Below are positions 12,027 to 22,503 of a stretch of 64,000 nt of DNA, piece after piece. The notes below the pieces were generated by a model. It searched no databases, was not told where the DNA came from, and saw only the letters and a list, made by a program, of their open reading frames with translations. Location of the stretch: contig BCJX01000016.1 in NCBI GenBank assembly GCA_001600415.1, positions 1-64,000 of the forward strand. Reading direction: 5' to 3'. The position numbers and the translations under genes are program-made. Positions within the stretch are counted from its first letter, which is position 1. Each line of letters begins with the position of its first letter. Source of the stretch: Pascua guehoae. Its lineage: Eukaryota > Basidiomycota > Tremellomycetes > Trichosporonales > Trichosporonaceae.

Positions 12027-12447
12027 AGGGGGCATTTTTACACCATATGCATCTGTTTTCGAGCTTTGATTTTTCAATCGTTTTGTAAATCAATAATCTC
12101 CAAACTCTGCATGCATGCAGATGATAGGCAATACCAACATCTAACAGAGTCTGACATGCATGCATGCAGGGGTGCATGAGATTAGATAGAGAGATAAAGG
12201 AAGGATGAAAATGGAAGAAAATTTTGGGTCTGTACGGTGAGATTTCGATTTAACAGTTCTGCAGAATCATCTTGGGCCGGATTTTTGGAACAGTAGGCTG
12301 GTCCATGCATATACAGGCCGATATTTTTCAAGGCAGTTACCTTGATGCCTTGTCTATGCTGTGTGCTTCGGACAGGACAACGGGTTTAGTAAATGAATGA
12401 GATATTACAGCTGGAAATTGCAGGCCTACGGTGTAAAAACCACCCTT
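12027..12447. mobile_element. MITE-like insertion with imperfect terminal inverted repeats
   Basis: A 421-bp non-coding block interrupts gypsy2 between RNase H and integrase. Its ends are inverted: 12028-12050 matches the reverse complement of 12424-12446 at about 16 of 23 positions, with a perfect TTTTTACACC core. It is flanked by a degenerate 8-bp duplication (TTCCAGAC at 12019-12026, TTCCGGAA at 12448-12455). Inside are CATGCATGCAG palindromes (12108-12120 and 12156-12168). No coding capacity. The TSD length would suit hAT- or Mutator-type elements; the family is not determined. Confidence 0.5.
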
Positions 12448-12460
12448 TTCCGGAACCTTT

Positions 12461-13645
12461 TTGGCATGTCTGTACATATTTGCTACACTCAATGACACTT
12501 CCTCAACAACAACCCCATTTACAGATTGCCTGTTAGCTGCGCAGCAGGATGACAACTTTGTTCAAGTAGTCAAGTCCCAGCTCACTATCACACCATGCCC
12601 TCCTAATAGGCACAACTATCATCTCTCAGACATGGGACTCCTATTATTCAAGGACACATTCTATCTTCCTCCACACCTTCAACTGGCAGCAATGCAAGAG
12701 CAGCATGATTCTCTGACAGCAGGACACCTCGGCCAAAGGAAGACATACAAACTACTACGATATCACTACTACTGGCCATCTATGCACAGGGATGTCATGG
12801 ACTTTGCCAGCATATGTGACACATGTGCACATATCAAGCCTTGTCGACACTCGCCTTTTGGAGAACTGAAGTAACTCCCTGTCCCCCCTATCCATGGTCC
12901 TCTATTTCAATGGACCTCATTGAGCAGCTACCTGTCTCCTCAGGTTNTGACTGCATCCTTGTCATCGTCGATCGACTCACCAAGATGGCTATATTTATTC
13001 CGACAACTACAAAAATGACACCCGAAGANCTGGCCACACTTTGCCTCCAGCATGTTTTCTCCAAACATGGCATTCCAAACAATATCATGTCTGATTGTGG
13101 ATCAGAGTTCACATCATGCTTCTGGGGAGCCCAGGCAAGTCGCCTTGGGATAACCCTAAACTTCAGCACTGCATTCCATCCAGAATCGGATGGACAAACA
13201 GAACGTCTCAACCAAGCACTTGAACAGTACCTACGAGCATACTCAAACCACCATAAAGATGACTGGGTGGACTGGCTCCCATTGGTGGAATTCACCTACA
13301 ATAATGCACCACACACAACAACAGGGCTGTCTCCATTCTTTGCAAACAAAGGATATCATCCACAGATTGCCGCCTTGCCCACTCTGGTGAAACGAAACTC
13401 CCTGCCTGCAGAACATATAGCAGCAGGACTGGCAGAACTACATCAGATTCTCAAGCAACAGATCCAAACAGCCATTGAGACTGCAGCACAATACTTCAAC
13501 AAGCACTGCAGTAAAGTCCCCGAATACGAAGTAAATCAACTGGTATGGCTATCAGCAGAAAACATCAAAACTCTATGCCCATCATTTCCTTGGCCCATTC
13601 TGGGTTGCAAAGAAAGTGTCAAGCCATGCCTACCAGCTTGACCTG
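12461..13645 (+). pseudogene. Gypsy2 integrase (zinc-binding, DDE core)
   Basis: The HHCC zinc domain is present (EQHDSLTAGHLGQRKTY ... ICDTCAHIKPC), then a stop and frame change at 12874. Next is the DDE core with ISMDLIEQLP, IMSDCGSEFTS and DGQTERLNQ supplying D, D and E. The tail through HKDDWVDWLPLVEFTYNNA and FFANKGYHPQ is well preserved. Two ambiguous bases (N at 12947 and 13028) fall in it. The frame ends at 13641 in a shifted GPY/F-like region. Confidence 0.85.
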
Positions 13646-13732
13646 CCCAAAACCATGCATATCCACAATACATTCCATGTACAGCTCTTAGAAGCCTATT
13701 AGCCAAACACTATCCCTGGGTGTACTCAGCCA

Positions 13733-13933
13733 CCACCACCACCAATTGAGGTGGAAGGACAAGAGGAATACAAGGTTGAAGAAGTACTGGACGGCAAGTG
13801 TGACAGACCCTGCAACCGGCCTATATGTTACCTGGTTAAGTGGAGAGGCTACGATAATGCACAAGACAATACCTGGGAGCCACCTCACCACTTGGAGAAT
13901 TGCATAGACCTTGTGGAACAATTCCATGAGTGA
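13733..13933 (+). pseudogene. Gypsy2 C-terminal chromodomain
   Basis: The frame 13751-13933 reads YKVEEVLDGK, then CYLVKWRGYDNAQDNTWEPP, then IDLVEQFHE: a chromodomain with its aromatic-cage-type Y/W/W positions. It ends at a stop a few residues later. Chromodomains at the pol C-terminus define chromoviruses and direct integration to heterochromatin in characterised elements. It is separated from the integrase by a frameshift. Confidence 0.85.
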
Positions 13934-14056
13934 TACCCTCGAAAACCCAAGCCAAATGACCAAGCCTCATCCCACAAGGTGTAAAGCCAAAACTGTGCAA
14001 CCCACGTGGCAAAGTGAAACCACCCATCAAGATAACCAATATTGGGCATAAATACC

Positions 14057-14741
14057 TGTTATGATCTGGTAATCCAGCTCGCAACACAGTTAGCCCCAAG
14101 GGCCCTCTACCACATCGACCAGGATGCCGAACAACCAATATGTCGCACAGGACGCCGACCAGGACACCGAACGACCAATACGTCGCACAGGACATCGACC
14201 AGGACGTTGAACGACCAACACAATGACCAATACGTCGCACAGAATGTTGCCCAGGACACCGAATGACCAACACAACGACCAATACGTCGACCAGGACGTC
14301 ACCAGAAACATCGAGCATTGCCAATCTAGATGCTCTAGGTGTCTGTATTTATATAGTCCTCTTACATAGTGTTACGATATATAAAGGAGGGGTCTGAGCC
14401 CTTTGGCTCCTCTTCAGAAATGAATTCTCGACCATGTTCGTCACACTCCCTCTCGACCTTCACCTAAATCGCCCTCGACACCATCGCTCTACCTTCTAGC
14501 ACTATTACCACAGCAACTCGGTAGTCATTGACCTTCACCATCAACCGACTAGTTGACACCATCGGTCAACCCATTGACCCCATCGCTCAATCGCCAAACC
14601 CTCAAGTTGTCGATCTCGCACCATGACTTAGGTGACAGAGGTATTACTGTCCATCACAGCTAGGTGATACCAACACACCGGCGGTGCGTATAGCCATCCA
14701 CCTTCCCTCTCTTCCACACAGGTAAGGTAACCCGTGTAACA
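14057..14741 (+). repeat. Possible gypsy2 3' LTR with ~41-bp subrepeats and TATA box
   Basis: A TGTTAT...GTAACA-bounded block of 685 bp lies 124 bp after the chromodomain stop. Positions 14110-14300 hold about four to five degenerate copies of a ~41-bp unit (GACCAGGACACCGAACGACC plus AATACGTCGCACAG). A TATA-like GATATATAAAGGAGG lies at 14387. No second copy is in the window and no purine tract stands in front, so the LTR assignment is provisional. Confidence 0.4.
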
Positions 14742-15254
14742 ATACCACTGAAAAGTACCCCCAACGTCACCCTCTTCACCCATTCGCTCCATCCCATTAT
14801 CCACAACACATGTCTGACACGTCCCAATTTACGCCTAGCTTGCACTGTATGACAATGCTCCCAATACACAGAGACAGCCTCCGGCAGCCCAACATGACCA
14901 AAACACATGGTCAGGTATCCAACGAGCCCATTGGCAATACAATTGCACACCTATACCCTTCAATTGCACCCCACAGAACATCATCCAAATCCAGTTTGAG
15001 CACTTCGAGTCCTTGGACACATGTACACCATCTGCAACCGAGCGGACAGTTTGTCATCAATCATTCTGAAAATCGGAGGAGCGGAGATAACACCAAGTCC
15101 TAACGCCGACCAAATGTTCAGCCCGATCGGACGTGAATTGAGTGCACAAAGCTATCCAGTTTTCACCCCAACTTGGCACCCCCAGAATGGCTCAGAATGG
15201 GGACTGCAAGTGGCTGCATGAAGGGCTACAATCTAGAGGAGGTCCAGGAGCTTC
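14742..15254. other. Stretch without assignable gene
   Basis: Short reading frames only; none matches a family I recognise. It may be leader or degenerate internal sequence of a gypsy2-like element. Confidence 0.3.
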
Positions 15255-15492
15255 TCAAAGAGCATTGGAGAGGGCCTCCTGGCGCTCCATAAGGGGCACT
15301 TCAATGGCAGGCTCAAGCTTGAGAGAGGCAGAATAGGTGGTAAGCCTGTTTAGGGCTTCCTTGAGCTCCTCCTGTGCCTCCCCCAGCAGCTTCTTCTTCC
15401 TGCTGCAAAATTAGCCAAAAAAGTGGTGGGATAACTCACAGGGGTGACACATAGTCACTGCAGTTGATGTGCTCATTGAAGCAAGGGTCACA
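15255..15492 (-). pseudogene. Two spliced exon remnants with CX2CX6C half-cluster
   Basis: On the minus strand, exon 15492-15440 (acceptor ATGACAG just before it) encodes CDPCFNEHINCSDYVSP. A 37-nt GTGAGT...TTTGCAG intron (15439-15403) joins it in frame to exon 15402-15255, encoding RKKKLLGEAQEELKEALNRL and ending ALSNAL-stop. CX2CX6C is the first half of the motif seen in the genes at 17824-17916 and 38652-38747. The direction is convergent with gypsy2 pol, as in gypsy1 and gypsy3. Upstream exons were not found. Small size makes this uncertain. Confidence 0.4.
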
Positions 15493-16053
15493 CTGTCATG
15501 AGTTGCCCCTTTACCACACCCAACACGCCCAACACATGCAACATACATGCACAATACTGTCCTCACACACCCTACATAGACAAAACACGGGGCGCAGATC
15601 ACCTGATCCTCACGCGATCCTCACGCGATGCTCACGTGATGCTGATATCAGCCGCCACGTAATTATCCTAAGTAACCCAAACCAAGGCTAATCTTATCGA
15701 AAACCACCGACAAATCACAATCGCAACTCCCACTTCACAACAGTCACAAGGACGAAAAGCACCATGTACCGAACAGGCAGCCTGGTGGGCTTACTCGAGC
15801 ATGATAGCTCAGTACAGGGGCCATGAGTGTACATGGTGAACGATGACCGACGGTACATCAAGATTATCAAGAAACTACAGCATAGGAAGAGGTCACAGGC
15901 ACAAGTAACGACGAGTGGGACATCCATCCGCTAGCATGAACCAATTATCCTCAGTTGAGGGATTTTTACGGTTTCTTGGGGAAAAGACCAGATGATCGTG
16001 GAAGGCCATCGAGATGGGGATGTTCTCATCGAAGACGAAGGAAGGCAGGCCGG
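15493..16053. other. Stretch without assignable gene
   Basis: Contains a cluster of TCACGCGATCCTCACGCGAT-like repeats at 15611-15645 and no long frame. I see no gene or terminal repeat here. Confidence 0.3.
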
Positions 16054-16272
16054 TGTGGCTGTTTTTCCCTACCAGCAGGACTGGGCCGTTGCTCTGAGAG
16101 GTACTCAGCCTCCTACCCATTGGTTCGCCCAGCATGCCAACTAGCCACTACTACAGGGCCCCACCCTCCTTTGCTCAACTAGTGCCGGGCCCCACACATG
16201 GTTAATGCCGCCTATTGTTGGGCCCCTCTGCCCTCCGTGCAGACAGAGGGTGGGCCCCACATGCGGCCCTAG
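16054..16272 (+). repeat. LTR-Q copy 1, left part (split by gypsy1)
   Basis: Starts TGTGGCTGTTTTTCCCTACC and shares GGACTGGGC, GTTGCTCTGAGAGGTACTCA and GGGCCCCAC blocks with 35644-36189. It is cut at 16272 by gypsy1 and continues at 24441. The whole LTR would run TGTGG...CCACCACA, with CCGG on both sides (16050-16053 and 25073-25076), consistent with a solo LTR and a 4-bp duplication. Confidence 0.65.
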
Positions 16273-16659
16273 TGTTATGACCCGATTCGGCTGCGAGTAG
16301 ACCGAAGCGAGGTTCAGGGATACCGAAGGAAGTTCGGTACAGAGTTTGCTCCGCAGAGAGCGCGAAGCGATGCTGACAAGTCGTGTAGGTCTCTTGTCGC
16401 ACTCAGAGGGTCCTAGGGGTTCGTAAGAGGTGGATTGAGGGCGACAAGGGTGCAGAGAGGCTAGTAGAGATACTAGAAAGGGAAAGAAACAAAAAGAACA
16501 ATTCTCTGGGGATGCCCAGGGATGGTTGTGGGTACTTGTATCGGGGTGTCACCTGAGGTTGATTCAGGCACGAGTGACGTCACAAACCGAATATGATTCA
16601 ACGAGTCCGAAAGGGATTCGGACGGGGCGGAGGTATGCTCCATGGTACGGTTCGTGACA
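16273..16659 (-). repeat. Gypsy1 3' LTR
   Basis: 387 bp. Read on the minus strand it begins TGTCACGAACCGTACCATGG and ends GGGTCATAACA. It pairs with 24048-24435. The two are almost identical over the first ~270 bp on the plus strand (a few transitions) but clearly different at 16537-16630 (U3 side). A T/C-poor purine tract (minus strand, 16674-16660, TTAAAGGGGGGGTCC) immediately precedes it as the polypurine primer. Confidence 0.95.
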
Positions 16660-16923
16660 GGACCCCCCCTTTAACCCGCACGAGCTCTGGTGAGTGCCAA
16701 AAAAAGTTCTGGCATGGCGAAGTTCGGTCCGGTAGGAGTGCCACAGTGTCGGTGATATGGAGAAACGCCGAAGGAAGGGCGTCGCTCGAGTGAGGTGATA
16801 GAGGACAAGTCGTGCGAATTCGACTTGTCGTTTGTACAATCACCCTTCCTTTGTTGTCGCTCTCGTTTGCGTGCTTTTCCCCATCCATCCACCCCATTTC
16901 CGCGATTTTCAAGACGAAAAACC

Positions 16924-18726
16924 ATGGCATGCAAGGTACGTATCCTTCGGATGGGTGGAGGTGGCGATCCGGGGGTGTGGGGGAGTTCCCTGGCCCGAAG
17001 TTAACTTCGGTCGGGTGGCAAACGTCCGAAGTGGGGTTCGTATTAAGAGAAGACTAAATCGGTCCCCGCGGGTGTTCGGCCCCGCACGCATTCGACCAGT
17101 CTGGTTGAAACGACCCCGGAGGAGCCGGTGCGCACTTCGCCGCATTGGACGACGATGGCGTTAGTCGAGGCGGACGGTGCGGCCCCGGATCCCCCAAGCA
17201 ACGAGAGTTCCTTGACCGAGCCGCCCCCCGAGCAGCCGGTCGACGATGAGGGCGGCGCGAGCAATGGTGGCGAAGGAGAGGAAGTTGAAGAGATTGCCGA
17301 AGATGGTGGTGGTCCCACCAAAGATGCTCCGGTTGTGCCCGAAGGGGCTTCCGACAAGAACGAGGCCGAGGCGACGCTTCCGGCGGTCGAGGACGGCCTC
17401 GAGATTGTCGAAGAGATTCAGGCTGTCCCCGAAGGAGATTCGGTTCCTCCGATGGCCACTGGGGTTCTGGCCGGAGGGGGTTCTGCCGAGACGGAGACTT
17501 TGCCCGCCAAAGAGGTCGGTACGGAGCCGCCGAAGGGTACTTCGGGTGGGACGAATGTGCCAGCGACCGCGACCGCGACTACTTCGGTCGGTCCGCCTAC
17601 CGATTCAGGCCCGTTAGTCACGACTTCGGAGCCCTTGTTCCGTCGGTTCGGGACGCAGGACGTGACGCGCGGCACGCCGTCGGACCCAAATGTGTGGGCC
17701 ACCTACTTTTGGTGTCGAGCGACGTATCGCGTCAAGGACAAGGTTGATGCGTTGACGGACCGCGACGCCGGTCGTATCGCGGCCCTCAAGACCATTGAGG
17801 AGGGCACCGAGTCGAACGAGCCCTGTCATCTGTGTCGGCGTTTCTCCGTCCCGTGCATCGTGCGTCCCGGGCGCGGTTGTGCGCTGTGCCAGTTCAAGCA
17901 CGAAACTCCTCGTTGTGAAAACAATGACAACTTCCAGACGGCCGAAGCTTTTGCGGCTTGTCGGAAGTCACTTCCCACCATCCGTTCTTCGATTAAGCCG
18001 CTCAAAGAGGTCCTGGAGCGGGTTCAGGTGCTTGAAACCCACTTCGTCGAGTCGCACCGTGCGTGGGTCCGGACCGTTGCCGAAATTAATTCAGCATTGT
18101 CGAACCTGAAGTTGATGGAGGTGAGTGTGGAAGCGGGTATGTTGGCGAAGGCGACTACGGCCATGCTGAAAAGTATTCGGGGCGATATGGCGACCCTGGA
18201 GCAGGCCCGGAGCCGCGTCGCGTCCAATGGCCCTCCGGTCCTGTTCGGCCGCGTCGCCGAGCGTAACGGCGTGCACTGGTTCGTCAAGAACCAGAAGATT
18301 CGCGAGGCGGCCGTGACCTCAGGCGCCGTTCTGGATGAGGTGCTGCGCGCACCTGAAGCCAGTCCGTCGTCGCCGAAGCGTAAGGGTTCCCCCTCGAAGT
18401 CGACTCCGGTCAAGTCGAAGCGCCGTAAGGTGCACAAGTCGGCTAAGGGCGGTCCCAACTTGCCGATTGAGCTCCCGTCGACCGAAAGTGAGTTCGGTTC
18501 GACCGAAGGGGAGTCGGACGGATCGTATTCCGTCCACGACTCCACCAGTTCCGGTGTGGGCTCGACTGACGACGAAGTCGACGACGACGACGAGGAGGAA
18601 GAGGGCGAGTCGGAGGTCGACGTCGACGAGCAGCAGGCGCTGCTCGACTCGATTTATGACGAGGCCGACGCCAAGGCTGCCCGTGCGGGCAAGGGCAAGG
18701 GTCGCAGTGCGGGCAACCGTCGCTAA
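16924..18726 (+). CDS. Antisense accessory gene of gypsy1, Zn2Cys6-like cluster protein
   Basis: Runs opposite to gypsy1 pol and ends 153 bp from the pol stop. The frame is open from 17047 to TAA at 18724-18726. The first ATG inside the long frame is 17158. An alternative start is ATG 16924 in an ACCATGG context, with a possible intron 16936-17049 (GTACGT...GAG) giving about 562 residues. A six-cysteine motif CHLC...C...CALC...C at 17824-17916 fits CX2CX6CX7CX2CX8C, close to fungal Zn2Cys6 clusters. Before it is a Pro/Glu/Gly-rich region. After it come an Ala/Leu helix-rich stretch, a basic patch (KSKRRKVHKSAK) and an acidic tail (DDDDEEEEGESEVDVDE). No stop or frameshift interrupts it, unlike the pol of the same element. 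DNA binding is inferred from the motif only. Confidence 0.7.
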
Positions 18727-18879
18727 GTGTGAGTGGTTCGGTCCTTCCGAAGACCACTTCTAACATTCCGCAGTGGGCTTCGACAGCCCATTTGTGTATC
18801 CATTCCATCTGTTTTGCGTCCGCGCTACGCCGCCGTCCATGTGTACGATGTGTAGCCATGCATAAGTGTCCGATAAGTA

Positions 18880-21204
18880 CTACGGACGAGCCGGACCCGG
18901 TTTCAGTGGGTGATCAGTATGGAAGTCATCTACTGCGTCAGTGGCATTTGCCACGTCGTCAGCCAATTGCCATGTATCCCACTCGAGAGCGTCGTTGTCG
19001 TATCCCTTCCACTTGACGAGGTAGCGTAGGGGTTGACAGAAACGATTGTCCAGCTTAGAGTCGAGGATTCGGTCAACCTCGTGTTCCAGATATCCCGCAA
19101 CCTCTAAGGGAGGTGGCGGAGGCTGTTCGCGCCCCTCAAAGGTGTTTTCGGTAAATTCCTTCAGGCGCCAAACGTGGAAGATGTCATGAATCTGGAAGTG
19201 ATGAGGTAACCGAAGTCGGTATGCATGGCCCGAAATCTTTTCGGTAATCTTGTATGGCCCAATGAACTTCGGCCCGACCTTCTGCATCGGGAGCTTGAGG
19301 TCGATGTTTTTGGTCAAAAGGTAGACTTTCTGGCCGACTTGCCAATCAGGTGCGGGCTTGCGATGGCGATTGTAGTACTTGGACTGTCGCTCGCGCACTT
19401 CTGTAAGTCGCTTACGGAGAAAGTCATGAAGATTGGCCAGACGAGCAACATACGGGTGTGCCGAACCCACTTCGGTTGTGGTGGAAATGAATTCGGGAGT
19501 TAACATAGTGCGCGGATGATACCCGTAGTTTGCGAAGAATGGAGAATAGGTCGTGGAGCTGTGTTCGGAGTTGTTGTAGATGAATTCGGCTAAGGGCAAC
19601 ATGGGGGCCCAATTGTTCTGGAGGTAGTTGAGGTAGATGCGCAAGTACCCTTCCAACCACTGGTTGACAATCTTGGTTTGGCCGTCTGTTTGTGGTTGGT
19701 AGGCGGATGAGAACTTGGCTTCGGAGCCTACGATCTTGCAGAAACTAGTCCAGAATTCCGAAGTGAACTCTGTACCACGATCGGATACGATTTGGTGCGG
19801 TGTACCATGTTTCGAGAAGACGTGAACATAGTACAGGTGAGCCACATCCGGTGCGGTTATCTTCTTCGTACAAGGGAGGAAGATGGCCATCTTCGTCAAA
19901 CGATCAACAATGACGAGGATGCAGTCGTAATCGTCGGATAGTGGTAATCCCTCGATGAAATCCATGGTAACGTCGGACCATGGGTGCTCAGGGACGCGTA
20001 GAGGCTTTAGAAGGCCATACGGCTTGTGTCGCAGCGCCTTTGCTTGCGCACAGGCATTGCACGTTTTGACGTATTCCGCAATGTCCGTTTTGGCTCCAGG
20101 CCAGTAGAAGTGGCGTCCGAGCAACTCGAAGGTACGCGTGACACCTGGATGTCCAGACATCTTGGTGTCGTGAGACTGCTCCATAAACCGAAGGCGAAGG
20201 TTCGGTTGTCCCAAAGTTGCTTCGGGGATGTAGAAGGCAGTATTATGACGTAGTAAGCCGTTTTCGTCGACGTGGTAGCGTTTTCGCTCCATGCGGGAAG
20301 CTGACCCGTCAGCGAGGCAGTCAATGACCTCACGGGTGAACTTGTCGACGTGTTGAGCGGCCTTGATGTCCTCATAGGAGGATGAGTAAAGGACGGCGGC
20401 GACGATCTGGTTGAGGTGAAGTACCTGTCGGTAGTTCTCCTCCCGATCTTCGTCCGTCAGAATGTAATCCGGTCGTCTTGAAAGTGCATCTGGCACGGTC
20501 AAATATTTTCTGGGCCGGTAATCAATCTTGTAGACGTAGTCTTGCAGAAACTGCATCCAGCGGACTTGTCGTCTTGTAAGATTCTTCTTGGAATCCAACC
20601 AGACGAGTGGCTGGTGGTCGGTGACCACCTGGACTGGGTGTGCGGCACCTTCGAGGTGATGCCGCCAGGCCTTGAAGGCCGAAATGATCGCCAGAAGTTC
20701 TTTGTTGTGAATCTCGTAGTTAAGTTCGGGAGCAGAAAGCTTGTGTGAATAAAATGCGACCGGCCTGAACTTGCCTTCGACCTTCTGATAGAGTACTGCG
20801 CCAATAGCGTAGTCAGAAGCATCTGTCTCGACGTAGAGAGGCAGGTTCGGGTCGGCTTGGACCAGGAATCTAGCGCTGTTGAAAGCATTTTTAAGTTCTT
20901 CAAACGCGTGTTGAGCTTTGGTGGTCCAAACAAACTCCGGGGCTCCCGTAACGGTTTTCGTGAGGTCCATAAGCGGTCCGGCGATCCGAGAGTAGTTTCG
21001 GATGAACTGACGATAGAAGTTGCAGAGGCCGAGGAACTGGCGTACCTCCGTGATGTTGGTAGGTACTGGCCAATCGAGGATAGAAGCGACTTTGGCAGGC
21101 GACATAGACACGCCTTTGTCGGAGACAATATAGCTGAGGAACTCGACTTCCGTCTTGTAGAACTCGCATTTTTCGGCTCTTGCAAACAAGTTGTTGTCCC
21201 GAAG
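18880..21204 (-). pseudogene. Gypsy1 pol: RT end, RNase H, integrase, chromodomain
   Basis: Open from the codon after a TGA at 21207-21205. It covers the RT connection (FARAEKCEFYKTEVEFL) and RNase H (LYVETDASDYAIGAVLYQ, YEIHNKELLAI, VTDHQPLVW). The integrase follows with its HHCC domain (GHPGVTRTF ... CNACAQAK) and core DFIEGLP, IVSDRGTEFTSEFW and DGQTKIVNQWLE. The third catalytic residue, Glu in the family, is Lys here (AAG, about 19681). Then come a GPYKITEKISGHAYRL module and a C-terminal chromodomain (HEVDRILDSK, RYLVKWKGYDNDALEWDTW). About 769 residues. Confidence 0.9.
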
Positions 21205-22400
21205 TCATTCCAGTACTTGCTGAATGTGTTTCGTGTGCTCCTCATAGGTGTCCGAGTACACGAGGATGTCGTCAAGGTAGGCAATGGCAAACTTGTCGAG
21301 CATGTCGGAAAAGACGCTATTGACAAGGTGCTGGAAGGATGCAGGGGCGTTGGTGAGGCCAAACGGCATAACGCGGTATTCGAACAGTCTGTATCGAGTT
21401 CGGAATGCCGTTTTCCATTCGTCCCCTTCCGCAACACGAATCTGGTGGTACGCATTGCGCAAATCGATCTTCGTGAAGTACTTCGCAGTACTGAGGCGAT
21501 CGATGAGCTCCGAAACAAGGGGCAAGGGGTACCCTGTTCTTGACAGTAACCCTGTTGAGGCCCCTGCAGTCGATGCAAAGGCGCAAAGAGCCATCCTTCT
21601 TCTTGACGAAGAGGATGGGGGCGCCAGCGGGTGACTGAGAGTGGGTGATAAACCCATTGGGATGGTGTTCGTCCAGGTACTTCTTCAGTACCTCTAGCTC
21701 CTTCGGCGAAAGCACATAAATCAGGCCCAAGGGTGGATGAGCATCCTTCTCGAGCAGGATCGAGTGGTCATAAGAGTGGTGCGGTGGGAGCGTATCCGCT
21801 TCGGCTTGACTGAACATGTTTAGGAGATCCCGAAATTGAATCGGAACGTACTCCAATGCAACCGATGCCCATCCGGCTGTTCGTACTTCCCCGCTGGTCT
21901 CTCTCATGACCATACCACAAGACTTGGCCTTGCGGGCGAGGGCTCGGAACTCAGTGGCGGTTACGAAGGCGATGTCCGGTTTCTTCGGTTGGTTCGAAGG
22001 TGGTTCCGGTTCGTCGGGATCCTCCAGACCATGTTTCGGCCAGCGTGGAGGAAGCGTGACACAGAAGGTTTCCCAATTGAACTGTGGGTGCATCTGGACA
22101 CACCAGGGGATGCCGAACAGCATGTTGTGCTGCTGTAAGGGCACGACGTCAAGGCGGGTAGAGAAGGTTATCTCGCCGTGACGAAATTCGAGGTCCACAA
22201 ACTCCGAAACAGTTACGGGTTTGGGGAAGTGTTTTTCGGATAGTTTTTCAAAGTTGAAAAGGTTATACGGTTGCTCGTAACGTTGTGTCTTGAGTCCGAA
22301 TCATTTTACAAGGTCGATATCAATGGCGTTGATATCCGAACCTGTGTCAACGAAGACGGCGACATCGGTATCGAGCGAGGGCATCTCGACAGAGCAGAAA
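21205..22400 (-). pseudogene. Gypsy1 protease and reverse transcriptase core
   Basis: Protease motif VAVFVDTGSDINAID lies at about 22360-22315, followed by an in-frame TGA (22303-22301) in LVK-stop-FGL. The RT N-terminal part ([36 protein letters not shown]) is in the frame open from 22198. A frameshift near 21560 moves the palm ([50 protein letters not shown]) into the pol frame, which stops at TGA 21207-21205. Catalytic YLDD is intact. The protease is in the -1 frame relative to gag. Confidence 0.85.
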
Positions 22401-22503
22401 TAGCGTTTTTGAGGTTTTTCGAACAAGGAGGCGACAGAGAGGGAAGCCTTGCGCAGAATGCGGCAGAGATGCCTGGTGGCCCAGCTTCCGAAGGTCCAGG
22501 ATA

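Noticed and set aside
13836..14324. 162-residue minus-strand frame rich in LVVVLV
   Set aside because: Translation of the 41-bp subrepeats of the presumed LTR.
20857..21543. 228-residue plus-strand frame opposite gypsy1 RT
   Set aside because: Antisense shadow of conserved RT motifs, so its length is explained by the codon use of pol.
20499..21578. 359-residue minus-strand frame overlapping gypsy1 RT/RNase H
   Set aside because: Out-of-frame shadow of pol with Ser/Arg-rich, meaningless sequence.
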